Of a stretch of DNA of 64,000 bases, positions 52,492 through 61,882 are shown piece by piece. Under the pieces are notes generated by a model, which was not told where the DNA came from, made no database searches, and saw only the letters and a list, made by a program, of their open reading frames with translations. The stretch covers positions 248,001 to 312,000 of the forward strand of contig JADJWK010000002.1 in assembly GCA_016716405.1 (NCBI GenBank), in the 5' to 3' direction. Every line of letters begins with the position of its first letter. The first letter of the stretch is position 1. Source of the stretch: Candidatus Melainabacteria bacterium (lineage in GTDB: Bacteria; Cyanobacteriota; Vampirovibrionia; Obscuribacterales; Obscuribacteraceae). The position numbers were made by a program, and so were the translations under genes.

Positions 52492-54617
52492 TCGGTTATT
52501 TCAGGTCCGGCAGGGGACAGATTTTTCTCGGAGGCATAGATCTGCAGATCGGGTCTTTCCCTGATCAGTTTCTTGATCTCTGATACCTCGACGGTCGGGC
52601 AATCTAAGACGTTCAGGACTCTAAGGCTCTTCATGCCTTTGAGGGCTTGCAGATTGCCGGGCGGGAATGCCGATCCAGAGAGGATGATGTCCGTAAACTT
52701 GCGGGAGCCGGCGAGGGTTTCGATGACACCGTCAGCGATACTGCAGTTGGACAATGAGACTGCCCATAGAGCTGGAAATTTCACGAGCTCCCGGGCTACC
52801 GGGATCGATACGTTGCAACGGGCGATCAGGATGGTTTGCAGTTTCGGAAGCTTTCTGAGCTTGCCGATCTCCTCTGCCGAGAGATTGTCGAAGGTCTCTA
52901 AAATCAGACTTTCGAGGGACTTGATCCGGGCGATGGCATCGAATGCTCTCGGGGTCAGGGGAATCGCTGAGACAGTCAGCTTCTTCAAATTAGGCAGCCG
53001 GGAAATCGAATCGATGCCGCTGTCCGTTATGTTGACGGCCCTGAGAACCAGATTCTCGAGGGTCTCGACAGTCTCCAGCCGCTTCATGGTGATGTCGGTC
53101 ACAGGATTGTACGAGAGGTTGAGAGCTTTTATCCTGGTGCCCCCGATAAAGTCCAGGTCGCTGTCTTTGACTTCGCACATGAATAGATTGACGACTTCCG
53201 TATCGGGATTTCTTCGGATCGACTGGAGATACTCTATGGTCGAGTCGGCGTGGGGCACCATGGTCGACTCCAGAAAATCCTTGCCGAGGTTGTCGGCTTG
53301 AAAGGCAGTCTTGATCTCTTGCTCTTCGCGGTGGCGTGGCTTCTCGCTTTCGGGCTCGCTCCGGTTTAGAAGCCTCGATGCCACCAGGGCGCCTGCAGTC
53401 AGGATGGCAATCGCGGTTATAGCTGACAGCGCAATCACCGCCACCCGGTTTCGCTCTGTTGTCGCTTTTCTGGTTTCGGGCTCGGGAGAGCTTCGCAGAT
53501 CGCTTATCGAAAGAAGCGCATCCCTGAGACTCAGGGCGCTCTCGAAACGGTCTTCCGGCGACTTCTCCAGGCATTTGAATATGATGCTCTCAAGCGGATC
53601 TCCGGCTATTGCCTCGATCGGATCCGGTGCTCGAGTCGAGTGCATGGTCAGGATTTCCAGGCTGGTATCACCGTCAAAAGGCGGAGAGCCACCGGTAAGG
53701 GCTGCATACATAACGCAGCCCAGGGAATAGATCTCTGAGCGGCTGTCATAGTCCAGCCCGTTTGCGTTGTCCGGACTCATATAGCAAGGTGTTCCGGCTA
53801 GCGCAATCCCATCTGCGGTGGCGGTGCCTTCTCGCATATGGGCGATGCCGAAGTCGATGATCCGGGGAGAGAGGCGGCTGTCGGATTGCACCACCAGCAG
53901 ATTGGTGGGTTTGAGATCCCTGTGCATGACGCCCTTGCTGTGGGCGTAGGCAAGGGCGTCTGCCAGTTCGGCAAAATAATAAGCAGCCTCGCCGGTGCTC
54001 ATGGGCCCGTGCTCGGCCAGATAATCTTCGAGGGTAGCTCCTTCTATATAGTCCTGAACGAGAAAGGGCACACCGCTGTCCGATACGCCAAAGTCCAGAA
54101 TCTCCACGATATTGCGGTGTTTGAGAGCGGCGTTGACCCGGGCCTCGTTTTGAAAGCCCACTATAGTCTCGTCAGTGAGCCAGCGAAGCAATTTGACAGA
54201 GACATCTTTGCGCAGGAATCGGTCCCGGGAGAGAAAAACCTCGGAGGTTGCACCGGAGCCGAGCTTCTCCCTGGGGCTGAATCGATCGCTGGGAAATCCG
54301 TCGACATCGAGCTCGGGATGATCGTCGGCTTCGCTGCTTGCGGCGATGAGCCTCTCTCGATCGATGAGCTCGACAGTCTGGATGACCTCGGGAGTCTCGC
54401 ATTCGCAAAGAATCGGGCGGAAGACCCATTGCGTGAAGCTTCCCTGCCTGCCTCTGTTGATGTGTTTCTTGCAAATATTGCATATGAGGACGGTGATTGC
54501 CTGCTGTTCTATGCCGGATGCCGAGCCGCAGTTGCAGACCTCGAAGAGCCCGCCGATCGATCCGGGAGCGACTGTTCTTGCTTTCAAGCACCGGGAGCAG
54601 ATTTCCGAGTCGGGCAT
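52488..54617 (-). CDS. Receptor-type Ser/Thr kinase: double zinc ribbon, kinase, TM helix, leucine-rich repeats
   Basis: 709 aa, paralog of the 18039 kinase. Residues 7-30 (CSRC...CNC) and 46-72 (CNICKKH...FTQWVF...CEC) are two zinc ribbons; only the second keeps the TQW motif. Kinase about 113-380: GSGATS, Lys142, HRDLKPTN (Asp234), DFG (Asp255), GTPCYMSPD. TM helix about 391-415. The C-terminal 290 residues are leucine-rich repeats outside the membrane (IKALNLSYNPVTD, LENLVLRAVNITD). It probably signals an extracellular or periplasmic cue. No obvious operon partner; the FAD gene lies 177 bp upstream on the same strand. Confidence 0.9.
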   Translation of the reverse strand: MPDSEICSRCLKARTVAPGSIGGLFEVCNCGSASGIEQQAITVLICNICKKHINRGRQGSFTQWVFRPILCECETPEVIQTVELIDRERLIAASSEADDHPELDVDGFPSDRFSPREKLGSGATSEVFLSRDRFLRKDVSVKLLRWLTDETIVGFQNEARVNAALKHRNIVEILDFGVSDSGVPFLVQDYIEGATLEDYLAEHGPMSTGEAAYYFAELADALAYAHSKGVMHRDLKPTNLLVVQSDSRLSPRIIDFGIAHMREGTATADGIALAGTPCYMSPDNANGLDYDSRSEIYSLGCVMYAALTGGSPPFDGDTSLEILTMHSTRAPDPIEAIAGDPLESIIFKCLEKSPEDRFESALSLRDALLSISDLRSSPEPETRKATTERNRVAVIALSAITAIAILTAGALVASRLLNRSEPESEKPRHREEQEIKTAFQADNLGKDFLESTMVPHADSTIEYLQSIRRNPDTEVVNLFMCEVKDSDLDFIGGTRIKALNLSYNPVTDITMKRLETVETLENLVLRAVNITDSGIDSISRLPNLKKLTVSAIPLTPRAFDAIARIKSLESLILETFDNLSAEEIGKLRKLPKLQTILIARCNVSIPVARELVKFPALWAVSLSNCSIADGVIETLAGSRKFTDIILSGSAFPPGNLQALKGMKSLRVLNVLDCPTVEVSEIKKLIRERPDLQIYASEKNLSPAGPEITD

Positions 54618-54668
54618 GGCTTGGCTGTCTTGAGTCAGTCTTGACCCATGGATCGCGGCTTACTCGCC

Positions 54669-54694
54669 GGCACGGAGATGATCTGCTCCGTGCC
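54669..54694 (-). other. Perfect 9-bp hairpin between the FAD gene and the receptor kinase gene
   Basis: GGCACGGAG-ATGATCTG-CTCCGTGCC lies in the 176-bp gap, about 100 bp past the FAD gene stop. There is no U-run, so it may be a rho-dependent 3' end, an operator or a processing hairpin. Confidence 0.4.
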
Positions 54695-54793
54695 CTGCCA
54701 GTCGCCGCCTATCTGAGGGGTCTGGGATTTACCAAGGAGAAGATGAAGTATGGTTTTTGTGCTTCGATCCATGCTCAGATCCGGCAGGTTCGA

Positions 54794-56236
54794 TCAGGAT
54801 GCAGCCTGGGCCACCTTGACCGGGGTTTCTTCTTTGAGTTTCTTTCTGATGCCTTCCCCGGCAAGCAAACCGCTGGTGGTGGCCTGACCGACGCCTCTAG
54901 TCCAGGAGCTCGAGTCTCCGATGATGAAGAGGTTGGGGATATTGGTCTCCATGTTCTTGTTGACGGCTATCGAGTCGGGATAGCTCTTGCACTCCGGCGC
55001 GAAAAGCAGGGTGGAGTCGTGGGCTACTCCCGGACAGATCTTGTCCAGGGCCTCGAGATATTCGACGATGCCGGCAAGGATCCGGTGCGGATAAGCCAGA
55101 GAGATGTCTCCGCATTCCGCCTCCAGGGTGGGCTTGATCAGGTTATTGGTGAGAGACTTGGTGCGCCTGCCGCCTCGGAGATCGCCCAGGCGTTGTACCA
55201 GGGGACCGCCGCCGGCGAGCATATTGACTACTTTGGCGATGGTCTGCGAATACATCTGGGGATCCTTGAAGGGACGGGTGAAGGTCTTGCTCACCAGCAC
55301 CGCGAAGTTGTTGTTCTCCGATTTCTCGTACATTTTGGAGTGCCCGTTCACCAGGACATAGTCCCGGTGATTCTCGGGGGTGACGTAACCGCGGGGGTTC
55401 GAGCAGAAATTGCGGACCACGTCATTGGCATGACGGCTGCGGTAATAGAGCTTGGGCTCGTAGAAGCGCCTGTCGACCTCTTCGGTGAAATAGCAGCTGG
55501 TTTCGACCCGGATGCCGATATCCACCTGACCGGGATAGATGTCCAGGTCTTTGTAGAATTCCTGCTGGGTGAGCCAGTGAGCGCCGCCGCGTCCCACCGA
55601 CATGACACAGAAGTCGAAGAGATCCTCCTGCTCATTGCCCTCGCCGGGACGGCGGTAGTGATCGAATTGCACGGCGAATCTCTCGCCGCGGCGGGCCACC
55701 GAAGACACTCTCGTGTCCCAGTGGAAATGAATATTGCTGCCTTCCGCCTTGATCTCGTCGAGAATACTGGTATTGATGGCAGGGGCATTGTCCGAGCCGC
55801 AATGAAGAAGCTCCTGATAGTGATAGGTCATGCCGGCCAGGGTGGCTTTGCGGTGGATCCATTCGAGATCCTCTTCGCTTGGCTTGACCACCGGGATCTC
55901 CACCGGGGCGTGCTCGAGGATGGTCTTGCGGACGATATCGAGACGTTTCTGGAGCTCTTGCTCGCCGATAAGCTCATAGAGCCGGCCGCCTATGACCGGG
56001 GAGGCGGAGAGGATGACCTTGAAATCGTTCCAGCTTCCGGCGGACTGTCCGGGAGCGCAGTAGCTGCAGGCCTTGGGCGGGCAGACCTGGAGCTTGCCCT
56101 GGTCGATGGGACAGGCATAACGCTTGTGATACTCCGGACCGACGTCGAAGACATGAACCTCGACCGGGGTCTTCGCCAGCTCTTTGAGCGCGAAAAGACC
56201 AGATGCACCAAGACCGACGAGTGCTAACTTTTGCAT
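54794..56236 (-). CDS. FAD/NAD(P)-dependent oxidoreductase of the COG2509 type
   Basis: 480 aa from ATG 56236; the frame continues upstream but the Rossmann fold starts here (LALVGLGASGLFALKEL). A Cys-rich loop (CPIDQGKLQVCPPKACSYC) follows, as in the uncharacterised FAD-dependent dehydrogenases of COG2509. The C-terminus has the FAD motif NLFIIGDSSSWTRGVGQATTSG. Four Cys near residue 45-65 may bind metal or act in redox. Substrate unknown. Cytosolic. It is the last gene of a minus-strand run after the acyltransferase. Confidence 0.85.
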   Translation of the reverse strand: MQKLALVGLGASGLFALKELAKTPVEVHVFDVGPEYHKRYACPIDQGKLQVCPPKACSYCAPGQSAGSWNDFKVILSASPVIGGRLYELIGEQELQKRLDIVRKTILEHAPVEIPVVKPSEEDLEWIHRKATLAGMTYHYQELLHCGSDNAPAINTSILDEIKAEGSNIHFHWDTRVSSVARRGERFAVQFDHYRRPGEGNEQEDLFDFCVMSVGRGGAHWLTQQEFYKDLDIYPGQVDIGIRVETSCYFTEEVDRRFYEPKLYYRSRHANDVVRNFCSNPRGYVTPENHRDYVLVNGHSKMYEKSENNNFAVLVSKTFTRPFKDPQMYSQTIAKVVNMLAGGGPLVQRLGDLRGGRRTKSLTNNLIKPTLEAECGDISLAYPHRILAGIVEYLEALDKICPGVAHDSTLLFAPECKSYPDSIAVNKNMETNIPNLFIIGDSSSWTRGVGQATTSGLLAGEGIRKKLKEETPVKVAQAAS

Positions 56237-56380
56237 GTCTGGATTCTGATACCTGTGAGGGGCCGGACTGAAGGAGAGCCTGACGGCCGCGTTCAATAAT
56301 AGCACCTCTTCAAAGGGTTGCTAAGAGACTGTTGCGTTTTGAGACCCGCCCGGCTCCTGGCTCGAAACCCGAAAGCCCCG

Positions 56381-57622
56381 CTATTTCACGAATACCGGCT
56401 GCCGCTCCGTCTCGGTCGCTTCGAGCATGGATGAGATTTGACTAAAGATCTCGTCGGTAACCGTGGCAACGGCTTTTCTCTTGTTCGCCCTGTAAGCGTC
56501 CATGTGCCTTTTCAAGTCGATAGGATCGCCGACTCTGATATAGATCCTTCGGGGTCCCCGGGGCTCGGCCTCTCTGCCGTTCACTTCGGTCTCGAGCCTG
56601 TCGATGATGTCGGCGCATCGCTCCTGGGTCATGTGCTCGGAGAGATAGCCGTCATAGATGGCGATGAAGTTCACCACCCTGCCGATGTCCTGATAGCAAC
56701 TCGCCACTGTCCGGGACATCTCGTCGTGGACCTTTTTCTCGTACTGGGAGTCACCATGATCGGTGTCATAAATGTATTCGTCGATGGCATTGCGCACGAC
56801 CCGAACCTGCTCGAGCTGACGCTGATTGGTGGGCAGCTCGACATCGAGCTGTTTGGCGGCGTGCTGGAGTATCACCTGGCGGAGGGAGTCCACCCGTTCG
56901 TTCATGGTGGCGCCTTCCGGCGACTGGTGCCGGTATTCTTTCTCCAGGACCTCCAGGAGCTTTTCCGCCACGATCCGGACGCGCTCTTTCAAAGAAGTGG
57001 TGGTGCATTTCACCCCGAGCTTGTGTTCCAGATCGGTGAGGGCGCTGCTCAGGGCTCCTGAGATGTCATTCTCGTAAGTGTATTTGACGGCGATGGGGAC
57101 GATATGGAGGGTCTCGTCCTCGTTTTCTCTGAGAATATCGGACAGCGCCCAGAAAGAGAGCTGGGCGGCGCCGGATTCAAGGGGCATGAGAAAGTCGTTC
57201 TGCTTGGAGATCTCGCCTTCCGGGAACAGGACCAGTTTTTTCTTTCCACGGGCGAGGATATCGCGGGTGGTCTTGAAAGAGTCCCGGTCCACGGCACCGC
57301 GGACCACGGAGTAAGCGCCCACTCGCTGCAAGAGCCAGCCATTGCGACCGTTGTTGTAATCGAAGACCTCCCGGGCGGCGATGAAATTGAACTCCTCATC
57401 CACTGCCATGCCGAATCCGAACATCACCTCCGGATCATGTCGGTTGCTGTGATTAGGGCAGAGCAGGGCTCGCTTGCCCCGGAGCTTCTTGAACTTGTCG
57501 ATATCGGAGGGCTCCACCACCAGGGTTGCGCCTCGCATTCGCAGCCTGGTCACCACAGGCCAGAGGAGCTTCAAGCAGCCTATGATCAGCTCGTTGTCTT
57601 TCGGTGGTTTGAAGTCAAGCAA
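56381..57622 (-). CDS. PlsC-family 1-acyl-glycerol-phosphate acyltransferase-like protein
   Basis: 413 aa from TTG 57622, with GGAGG 8 nt upstream. The acyltransferase core is in the first 220 residues: NHSNRHDPE (His58, Asp63), GAYSVVRGAVDRDSFK, FPEGEI near 138, and PIAVKY. The C-terminal 190 residues are helical, charged and not part of a standard PlsC (250 aa). It may acylate lysophosphatidate or another lipid at the membrane face. Association with the lipid synthase at the left of the window is possible but distant. Confidence 0.85.
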   Translation of the reverse strand: MLDFKPPKDNELIIGCLKLLWPVVTRLRMRGATLVVEPSDIDKFKKLRGKRALLCPNHSNRHDPEVMFGFGMAVDEEFNFIAAREVFDYNNGRNGWLLQRVGAYSVVRGAVDRDSFKTTRDILARGKKKLVLFPEGEISKQNDFLMPLESGAAQLSFWALSDILRENEDETLHIVPIAVKYTYENDISGALSSALTDLEHKLGVKCTTTSLKERVRIVAEKLLEVLEKEYRHQSPEGATMNERVDSLRQVILQHAAKQLDVELPTNQRQLEQVRVVRNAIDEYIYDTDHGDSQYEKKVHDEMSRTVASCYQDIGRVVNFIAIYDGYLSEHMTQERCADIIDRLETEVNGREAEPRGPRRIYIRVGDPIDLKRHMDAYRANKRKAVATVTDEIFSQISSMLEATETERQPVFVK

Positions 57623-57698
57623 TACCCGTGCCTCCCGACCTTGTGTACCGCAGTACCGGGAATTAATTTAGCACGTCCAGGCTGTCATCAGAATCGAA

Positions 57699-58361
57699 TC
57701 AGGGGACTATGGTGTCGAAGAAAAGACCGCGTTCACGAGCCCTCTCGATGATCGTGGCGGTGGAGTCGAGGCACTGGCTGGCGAAGTGCTTGCTTTCGTG
57801 CAGAACCACCAGGGATCCCGGACGGATCTGGGCCATGATCCGGCGAGCCACCTCCCTCGCGCCTATTGGATTCCAGTCCTCGGCGACGGCTCCGAAATAG
57901 ACCAGGCGCATGTCTCTCTCGGCCACCGCCAGGGCTTTGCCCCGGTCGATAATACCGAAAGGCGGCCGGAAGACTCTTGTTCGCACCCCGGCGGCGTCGA
58001 AAATCAGCTCGCTGGTTCGATCGAGCTCGGACTCGAAGACACGCCCGGGCATGGCCAGTAGAGGCAGGTGATTGTGGGTGTGGTTGCCGATCTCATGCCC
58101 GGCCCTGGCGACCATGGCTGCCAGATGAGGATATTTGAGGACATTGCGTCCCATGAAAAAGAAAGTGGCTTTGATGCCTTCGCGCTCCAGGAGCTCCAGG
58201 AGCCGGGGGGTGGTCTCCGGGAATGGCCCGTCGTCGAAGGTCAGGTGGCAGGCCGGTCTCTCCGCCGTCGATGCCGGATTCTCCCAGTAACCGTCGGGCA
58301 TGGCGAAGCGCCCCAGAGGGGCGAGGAGCTTCAGTCTCATATCGTGGAAGGCGTCGATCAT
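57699..58361 (-). CDS. Polysaccharide deacetylase (NodB domain)
   Basis: 220 aa. NodB motifs: TFDDGP (Asp43, Asp44), metal-binding His94 and His98 in GNHTHNHL, RPPFG, and LHESKH near the C-terminus. The catalytic set looks complete. No clear signal peptide, so it acts in the cytosol or leaves by another route; the true start could be further in. Members remove acetyl groups from N-acetylglucosamine polymers or lipid-linked sugars. In this run with murE and an acyltransferase, an envelope role is plausible. Confidence 0.88.
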   Translation of the reverse strand: MIDAFHDMRLKLLAPLGRFAMPDGYWENPASTAERPACHLTFDDGPFPETTPRLLELLEREGIKATFFFMGRNVLKYPHLAAMVARAGHEIGNHTHNHLPLLAMPGRVFESELDRTSELIFDAAGVRTRVFRPPFGIIDRGKALAVAERDMRLVYFGAVAEDWNPIGAREVARRIMAQIRPGSLVVLHESKHFASQCLDSTATIIERARERGLFFDTIVP

Positions 58362-58437
58362 CGGACAGGCGGCGAAATCCTCCAGGTCTCATTATGCACG
58401 AAAATAACGGATCCGGGATTACCGTCAAACAGTGCTT

Positions 58438-59310
58438 TTAATGTGGGGTCGTTGGGGCACTGCTCTGGACTTTGCTCTCGCCTTTCCCTTCGACCTGGGA
58501 AGCCTCACCGGATTTGGTGGCTTTCTGAATGAGGGCGCGGATTGTCTTGCGGGCTCTCTCGCCGACATCGCCGGAGCGTCTCTGGGCGATGGACTCGATG
58601 GCGCTGCTGAAGGCGTAGAAGCGCTCGATGGAGATATGGGTGGCTTTCGGATGAGGAAGGAGGCTCTTCATATAGCCCCGCAGATTGTTTGTCTCTTTCT
58701 CTGTCAGGGGCTGGACTATGTCGATGAGGGGCCGGATAGCTTTAAGCGAGATCATGGGAGTTTGATAGGCCAGGGCTCCGTTTCGCAGGGCCCGGGTGAT
58801 TAGGACGCATTGCTTCAGGGGAGCGGCTTTGTCCTTGCCGTCCCGGGGAGCTTTTATGAGGGTGTCCTCGTAGCTGTTGAAGTCGTTGAGTAGATGCAGA
58901 AGACTGTTGATGTTGCTGGAGTTGCGATCTTTCATCGGCATCATGCCGTAGATGAGGGAGCGCGCTTGGCACTTGTCCACGTCTTTGGAAACATTGAGCA
59001 TCGCTCCTGAGAGGCTCGTGGCGTGCACGATGATGGCTTCCTCATTGACTTCGCGCATACGCCCCGGGTCGAAATTGACCTCTTTGATGGCGAACTCCTG
59101 GCAGAGAAGAACATCGAGAACCGCGTCGCCGACTATGGCTCCGAATTCGGCGGTGGTGATGTTTCCGGATACGAAATAGATCGAGACCTGGGGGATATCG
59201 CGACCGAAGCTGATGGTCAGGGTCCCGGTGACACGCTCCAGGCTCAGGAACTGCATCACGTTGAAGATGGTGCCTTCCTTGACTGAGGTGATGTGAAAAC
59301 TGATTCCCAC
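58438..59310 (-). CDS. DUF4388 (PATAN-type) domain protein
   Basis: 290 aa from GTG 59310. The N-terminal 120 residues match the DUF4388 layout: NVMQFLSLERVTGTLTI, VSIYFVSGNITTAEFGAIVGDAVLDVLL and FDPG. A helical C-terminal region with a Lys/Ser-rich tail follows. DUF4388 domains occur next to response regulators and in motility or surface systems, and bind partner proteins. Here it stands alone between murE and the deacetylase. Function not known. Confidence 0.8.
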   Translation of the reverse strand: MGISFHITSVKEGTIFNVMQFLSLERVTGTLTISFGRDIPQVSIYFVSGNITTAEFGAIVGDAVLDVLLCQEFAIKEVNFDPGRMREVNEEAIIVHATSLSGAMLNVSKDVDKCQARSLIYGMMPMKDRNSSNINSLLHLLNDFNSYEDTLIKAPRDGKDKAAPLKQCVLITRALRNGALAYQTPMISLKAIRPLIDIVQPLTEKETNNLRGYMKSLLPHPKATHISIERFYAFSSAIESIAQRRSGDVGERARKTIRALIQKATKSGEASQVEGKGESKVQSSAPTTPH

Positions 59311-59367
59311 TGCCGGTGTCTCTCGGGCCTCTGTTTCGGACCCTAAGATTATACTCCTGCCAGGGTC

Positions 59368-60906
59368 CTATTTCAGGCGTGCTTCCAGGGCTTCCCGGAC
59401 TTTGATTCGATCGTCGAAGTCCAGGACCTGGTCTTTGATGAGCTGGTAAGTCTCGTGACCTTTACCCGCCACCACCACCACGTCGTATTGCCCGGCCTCG
59501 GCTATGGCCGCGTGGATGGCTTTCTCACGGTCCTGCTCTACCACCACGTCTTTGATCCGGGTGATACCTGCGAGAATGTCGGCGATGATCATCTTGGGGT
59601 CCTCGGAGCGTGGATTGTCCGAGGTGACGAAGACCCGGTCGGCATGGACCTCGGCGATGGAGCCCATCTGGGGGCGCTTGGAGCGATCGCGGTCTCCGCC
59701 GCAGCCGAAAACAACAATCAGGCGCCCTTCTGCATGGACGAGCCCGCGGGCGACTTTGAGGACATTCTCGAGACCGTCGGGGGAATGAGCGTAGTCGACG
59801 ATGCACAGGGGCTCTCTGTCGCCGCCGCCGGAGACCACCTGAAAGCGTCCATCAACGCCGGTGAAAGTCTCGATGCCGTCCAGACATGCCGAGGGCGGAA
59901 TCCCTTCGGCCAGGCAGACGACAAGGGCGGCCAGGACGTTATAGACGTTGAAATGCCCGACCAGTGGGGTGCTCAGATTGAGGGAGCCGGTGGGGGTCTT
60001 GAGGACGATACGGGTGCCGGACTGGCTGTAGGCTGCGTCCAGAACTCTGTAGTCGGCGTCTTTGCTGAAGCCGTAGGTATAGACCCTGGTGGACGGGTCC
60101 ACGGCATCGATGAATTCTCGGGCATAACCGTCATCGATATTGATGATCGCCGAGCGATTGCTGTGGTAGCTCTGGGTGAGAGCGGTGAAGAGCAGGCGCT
60201 TGGACTTCCAGTAGTTATCCATGGTCTTGTGGAAGTCCAGGTGGTCCTGGGTGACATTGGTCAGGCAGGCGGAGGCGAAATGACATAGCTCTACCCGCTT
60301 GAGAGCGAGGGCATGGCTGGAGACCTCCATCGCCACATGACTGACCCGGTCTTCCGCCATACTGGCGAGGACGCTCTGCAGATCGATACATTGAGGCGTG
60401 GTGTGGTGCATATCCACATAGGCTTTGCCCGAATCGGCCCCGGGCCAGCGGGCTCCCATGGTTCCCACCAGACCGGCTTTCTTGCCGGCGCCGTTGAAAA
60501 TGTGCTCGATCAGATGGGTCGTGGAGGTCTTGCCGTTCGTGCCGGTGACGGCGAGGATACGAAGCTTCTTGCTGGGCTCCTCATAGAAATAGCTGGCCGC
60601 GTCCGCCATGGCCGTGCGGATGTCAGGCACCTGGACGTAAGGGTGGAAGAAGGCGTTCGGCTTTTGCTTCTCGCTGACGATCAGAGCGGCGCCCTGTTCG
60701 GCAGCCTGCCTGACATAGTCGTTGCCGTCTGATTTCTCACCCTGAATGCAAAAGAAAATATCGCCTTTCGCGAGAGCGCGCGAGTCGTAGGCGAGACCGG
60801 TAAACTCCTGGGAGCGGCTCTGCATACCGCTCGGAATTCCCCATCTCCTCAATAAGGGCTCGATTTCTTTGGGTTTGATATTGGCTGCTGAAGAGGAGTG
60901 TTTCAC
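59368..60906 (-). CDS. murE: UDP-MurNAc-L-Ala-D-Glu:meso-diaminopimelate ligase
   Basis: 512 aa from GTG 60906. Mur ligase architecture: N-terminal substrate domain with DSRALAKGDIFFC, ATP site TGTNGKTSTTHL, HTTPQ for the substrate, the central YAHSPDGLE and the C-terminal VTSDNPRSEDP. DNPR is the meso-diaminopimelate marker, so the cell wall is of the mDAP type. GKGHE near the end. Cytosolic. 87 bp after rpmA on the same strand. Confidence 0.96.
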   Translation of the reverse strand: MKHSSSAANIKPKEIEPLLRRWGIPSGMQSRSQEFTGLAYDSRALAKGDIFFCIQGEKSDGNDYVRQAAEQGAALIVSEKQKPNAFFHPYVQVPDIRTAMADAASYFYEEPSKKLRILAVTGTNGKTSTTHLIEHIFNGAGKKAGLVGTMGARWPGADSGKAYVDMHHTTPQCIDLQSVLASMAEDRVSHVAMEVSSHALALKRVELCHFASACLTNVTQDHLDFHKTMDNYWKSKRLLFTALTQSYHSNRSAIINIDDGYAREFIDAVDPSTRVYTYGFSKDADYRVLDAAYSQSGTRIVLKTPTGSLNLSTPLVGHFNVYNVLAALVVCLAEGIPPSACLDGIETFTGVDGRFQVVSGGGDREPLCIVDYAHSPDGLENVLKVARGLVHAEGRLIVVFGCGGDRDRSKRPQMGSIAEVHADRVFVTSDNPRSEDPKMIIADILAGITRIKDVVVEQDREKAIHAAIAEAGQYDVVVVAGKGHETYQLIKDQVLDFDDRIKVREALEARLK

Positions 60907-60993
60907 AGGGTCGGCCCGGCAAGAGGCTTCAGGCGCCCGGCAGGCGGGGCGCGAGGAGATCAGGGGAGGTAGATAAGAGGAGGTAAACGCTCT

Positions 60994-61260
60994 TCAGTGG
61001 GGGGCGCCGTTATGAGGAATGACGTTGACTCTCTTGCGGCCCCGGGTGATCTCGTACTGGACGATGCCGGGAAGCATGGCGTAGAGAGTGTCATCCGAGC
61101 CTTTCTTGACGTTGAAGCCGGGATGGATTCTGGTACCGCGCTGTCTGACCAGGACGTTGCCGGGGATGACCAGCTGGCCGCCGTAGACTTTTACTCCCAG
61201 GCGCTTGGGATTGCTGTCGCGACCGTTTCGTGTGGAGCCTGCGCCCTTCTTATGTGCCAT
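60994..61260 (-). CDS. rpmA: 50S ribosomal protein L27
   Basis: 88 aa, full length; GAGGA 9 nt before the ATG. MAHKKGAGSTRNGRDS is the conserved L27 N-terminus that reaches the peptidyl-transferase centre, without the Firmicutes-type cleaved extension. GNVLVRQRGTRIHPG is also typical. It follows rplU by 24 bp. Confidence 0.98.
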   Translation of the reverse strand: MAHKKGAGSTRNGRDSNPKRLGVKVYGGQLVIPGNVLVRQRGTRIHPGFNVKKGSDDTLYAMLPGIVQYEITRGRKRVNVIPHNGAPH

Positions 61261-61284
61261 GACGGAATATCCTCAATTCTTGAA

Positions 61285-61662
61285 TTACTCGGGTTTTGCG
61301 ATTACTTTGCCGCCCTTCTCGATGGCCTCGATCATGACCCGCGTATATTGCTGGCGGTGTCCTTTTTTGACGCGAGTGCCTTTCTTGGGCTTCATCTTGT
61401 AGACGATGATCTTCTTGTCGCGGACGTTGGAGGTGAGTCTGCCTGTCTGCTCGTTTTTCTCCAGTTTGGAGATCACCTTGGCTTTGACGGTGGCGCCTTC
61501 GACGTAGGGGGTGCCGACGGTAGACTGGTCACCGTCCACGAGCATGAGGACTTTGTCGAAAACGTGGGCAGCGCCTTCAGCATCGCCTGTCAGGTCGACA
61601 TCAACGAAGCGGCCGGGCTCTAATTTGTATTGCCTTCCGCAGGCTTCAACTATTGCGTACAT
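61285..61662 (-). CDS. rplU: 50S ribosomal protein L21
   Basis: 125 aa; GGAG 6 nt before the ATG. L21 marks: YAIVEACGRQYKLEPGRFVDVD, GTPYVEGATVKAKV and KKGTRVKKGHRQQYTRV. First gene of rplU-rpmA. A sigma-70-type promoter lies about 110 bp upstream, and the 5' leader has a CGGCG-TTG-CGCCG hairpin at 61687-61699 that could serve autoregulation. Confidence 0.97.
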   Translation of the reverse strand: MYAIVEACGRQYKLEPGRFVDVDLTGDAEGAAHVFDKVLMLVDGDQSTVGTPYVEGATVKAKVISKLEKNEQTGRLTSNVRDKKIIVYKMKPKKGTRVKKGHRQQYTRVMIEAIEKGGKVIAKPE

Positions 61663-61768
61663 CTCAAACTCCAGATGATTTGGATTCGGCGTTGCGCCGG
61701 GTAATATTGCGGACCATTAATCCGTCGCCGCTTACTTGAAGGAAGCGTTAACACATATGCGAAAGGGA

Positions 61769-61798
61769 ATACTATCAAACCGTCCGCGCTACGGTCAA
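61769..61798 (-). promoter_or_regulatory. Promoter of rplU-rpmA
   Basis: Minus strand TTGACC (61798-61793), 18-bp spacer, TAGTAT (61774-61769). Five and four of six matches to consensus. Well placed before rplU. Confidence 0.6.
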
Positions 61799-61834
61799 TC
61801 GAGAGGCTTTACTCGCTTAATATTAGTATTGAGT

Positions 61835-61840
61835 TATAAT
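61835..61840 (+). promoter_or_regulatory. Consensus -10 element for the 61-aa gene
   Basis: A perfect TATAAT stands 42 bp before the ATG at 61883. No good -35 at 16-18 bp. Confidence 0.4.
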
Positions 61841-61882
61841 CTCAACCTGGCTGAATCGCTCGATATTGACGGAAGGTGACAA

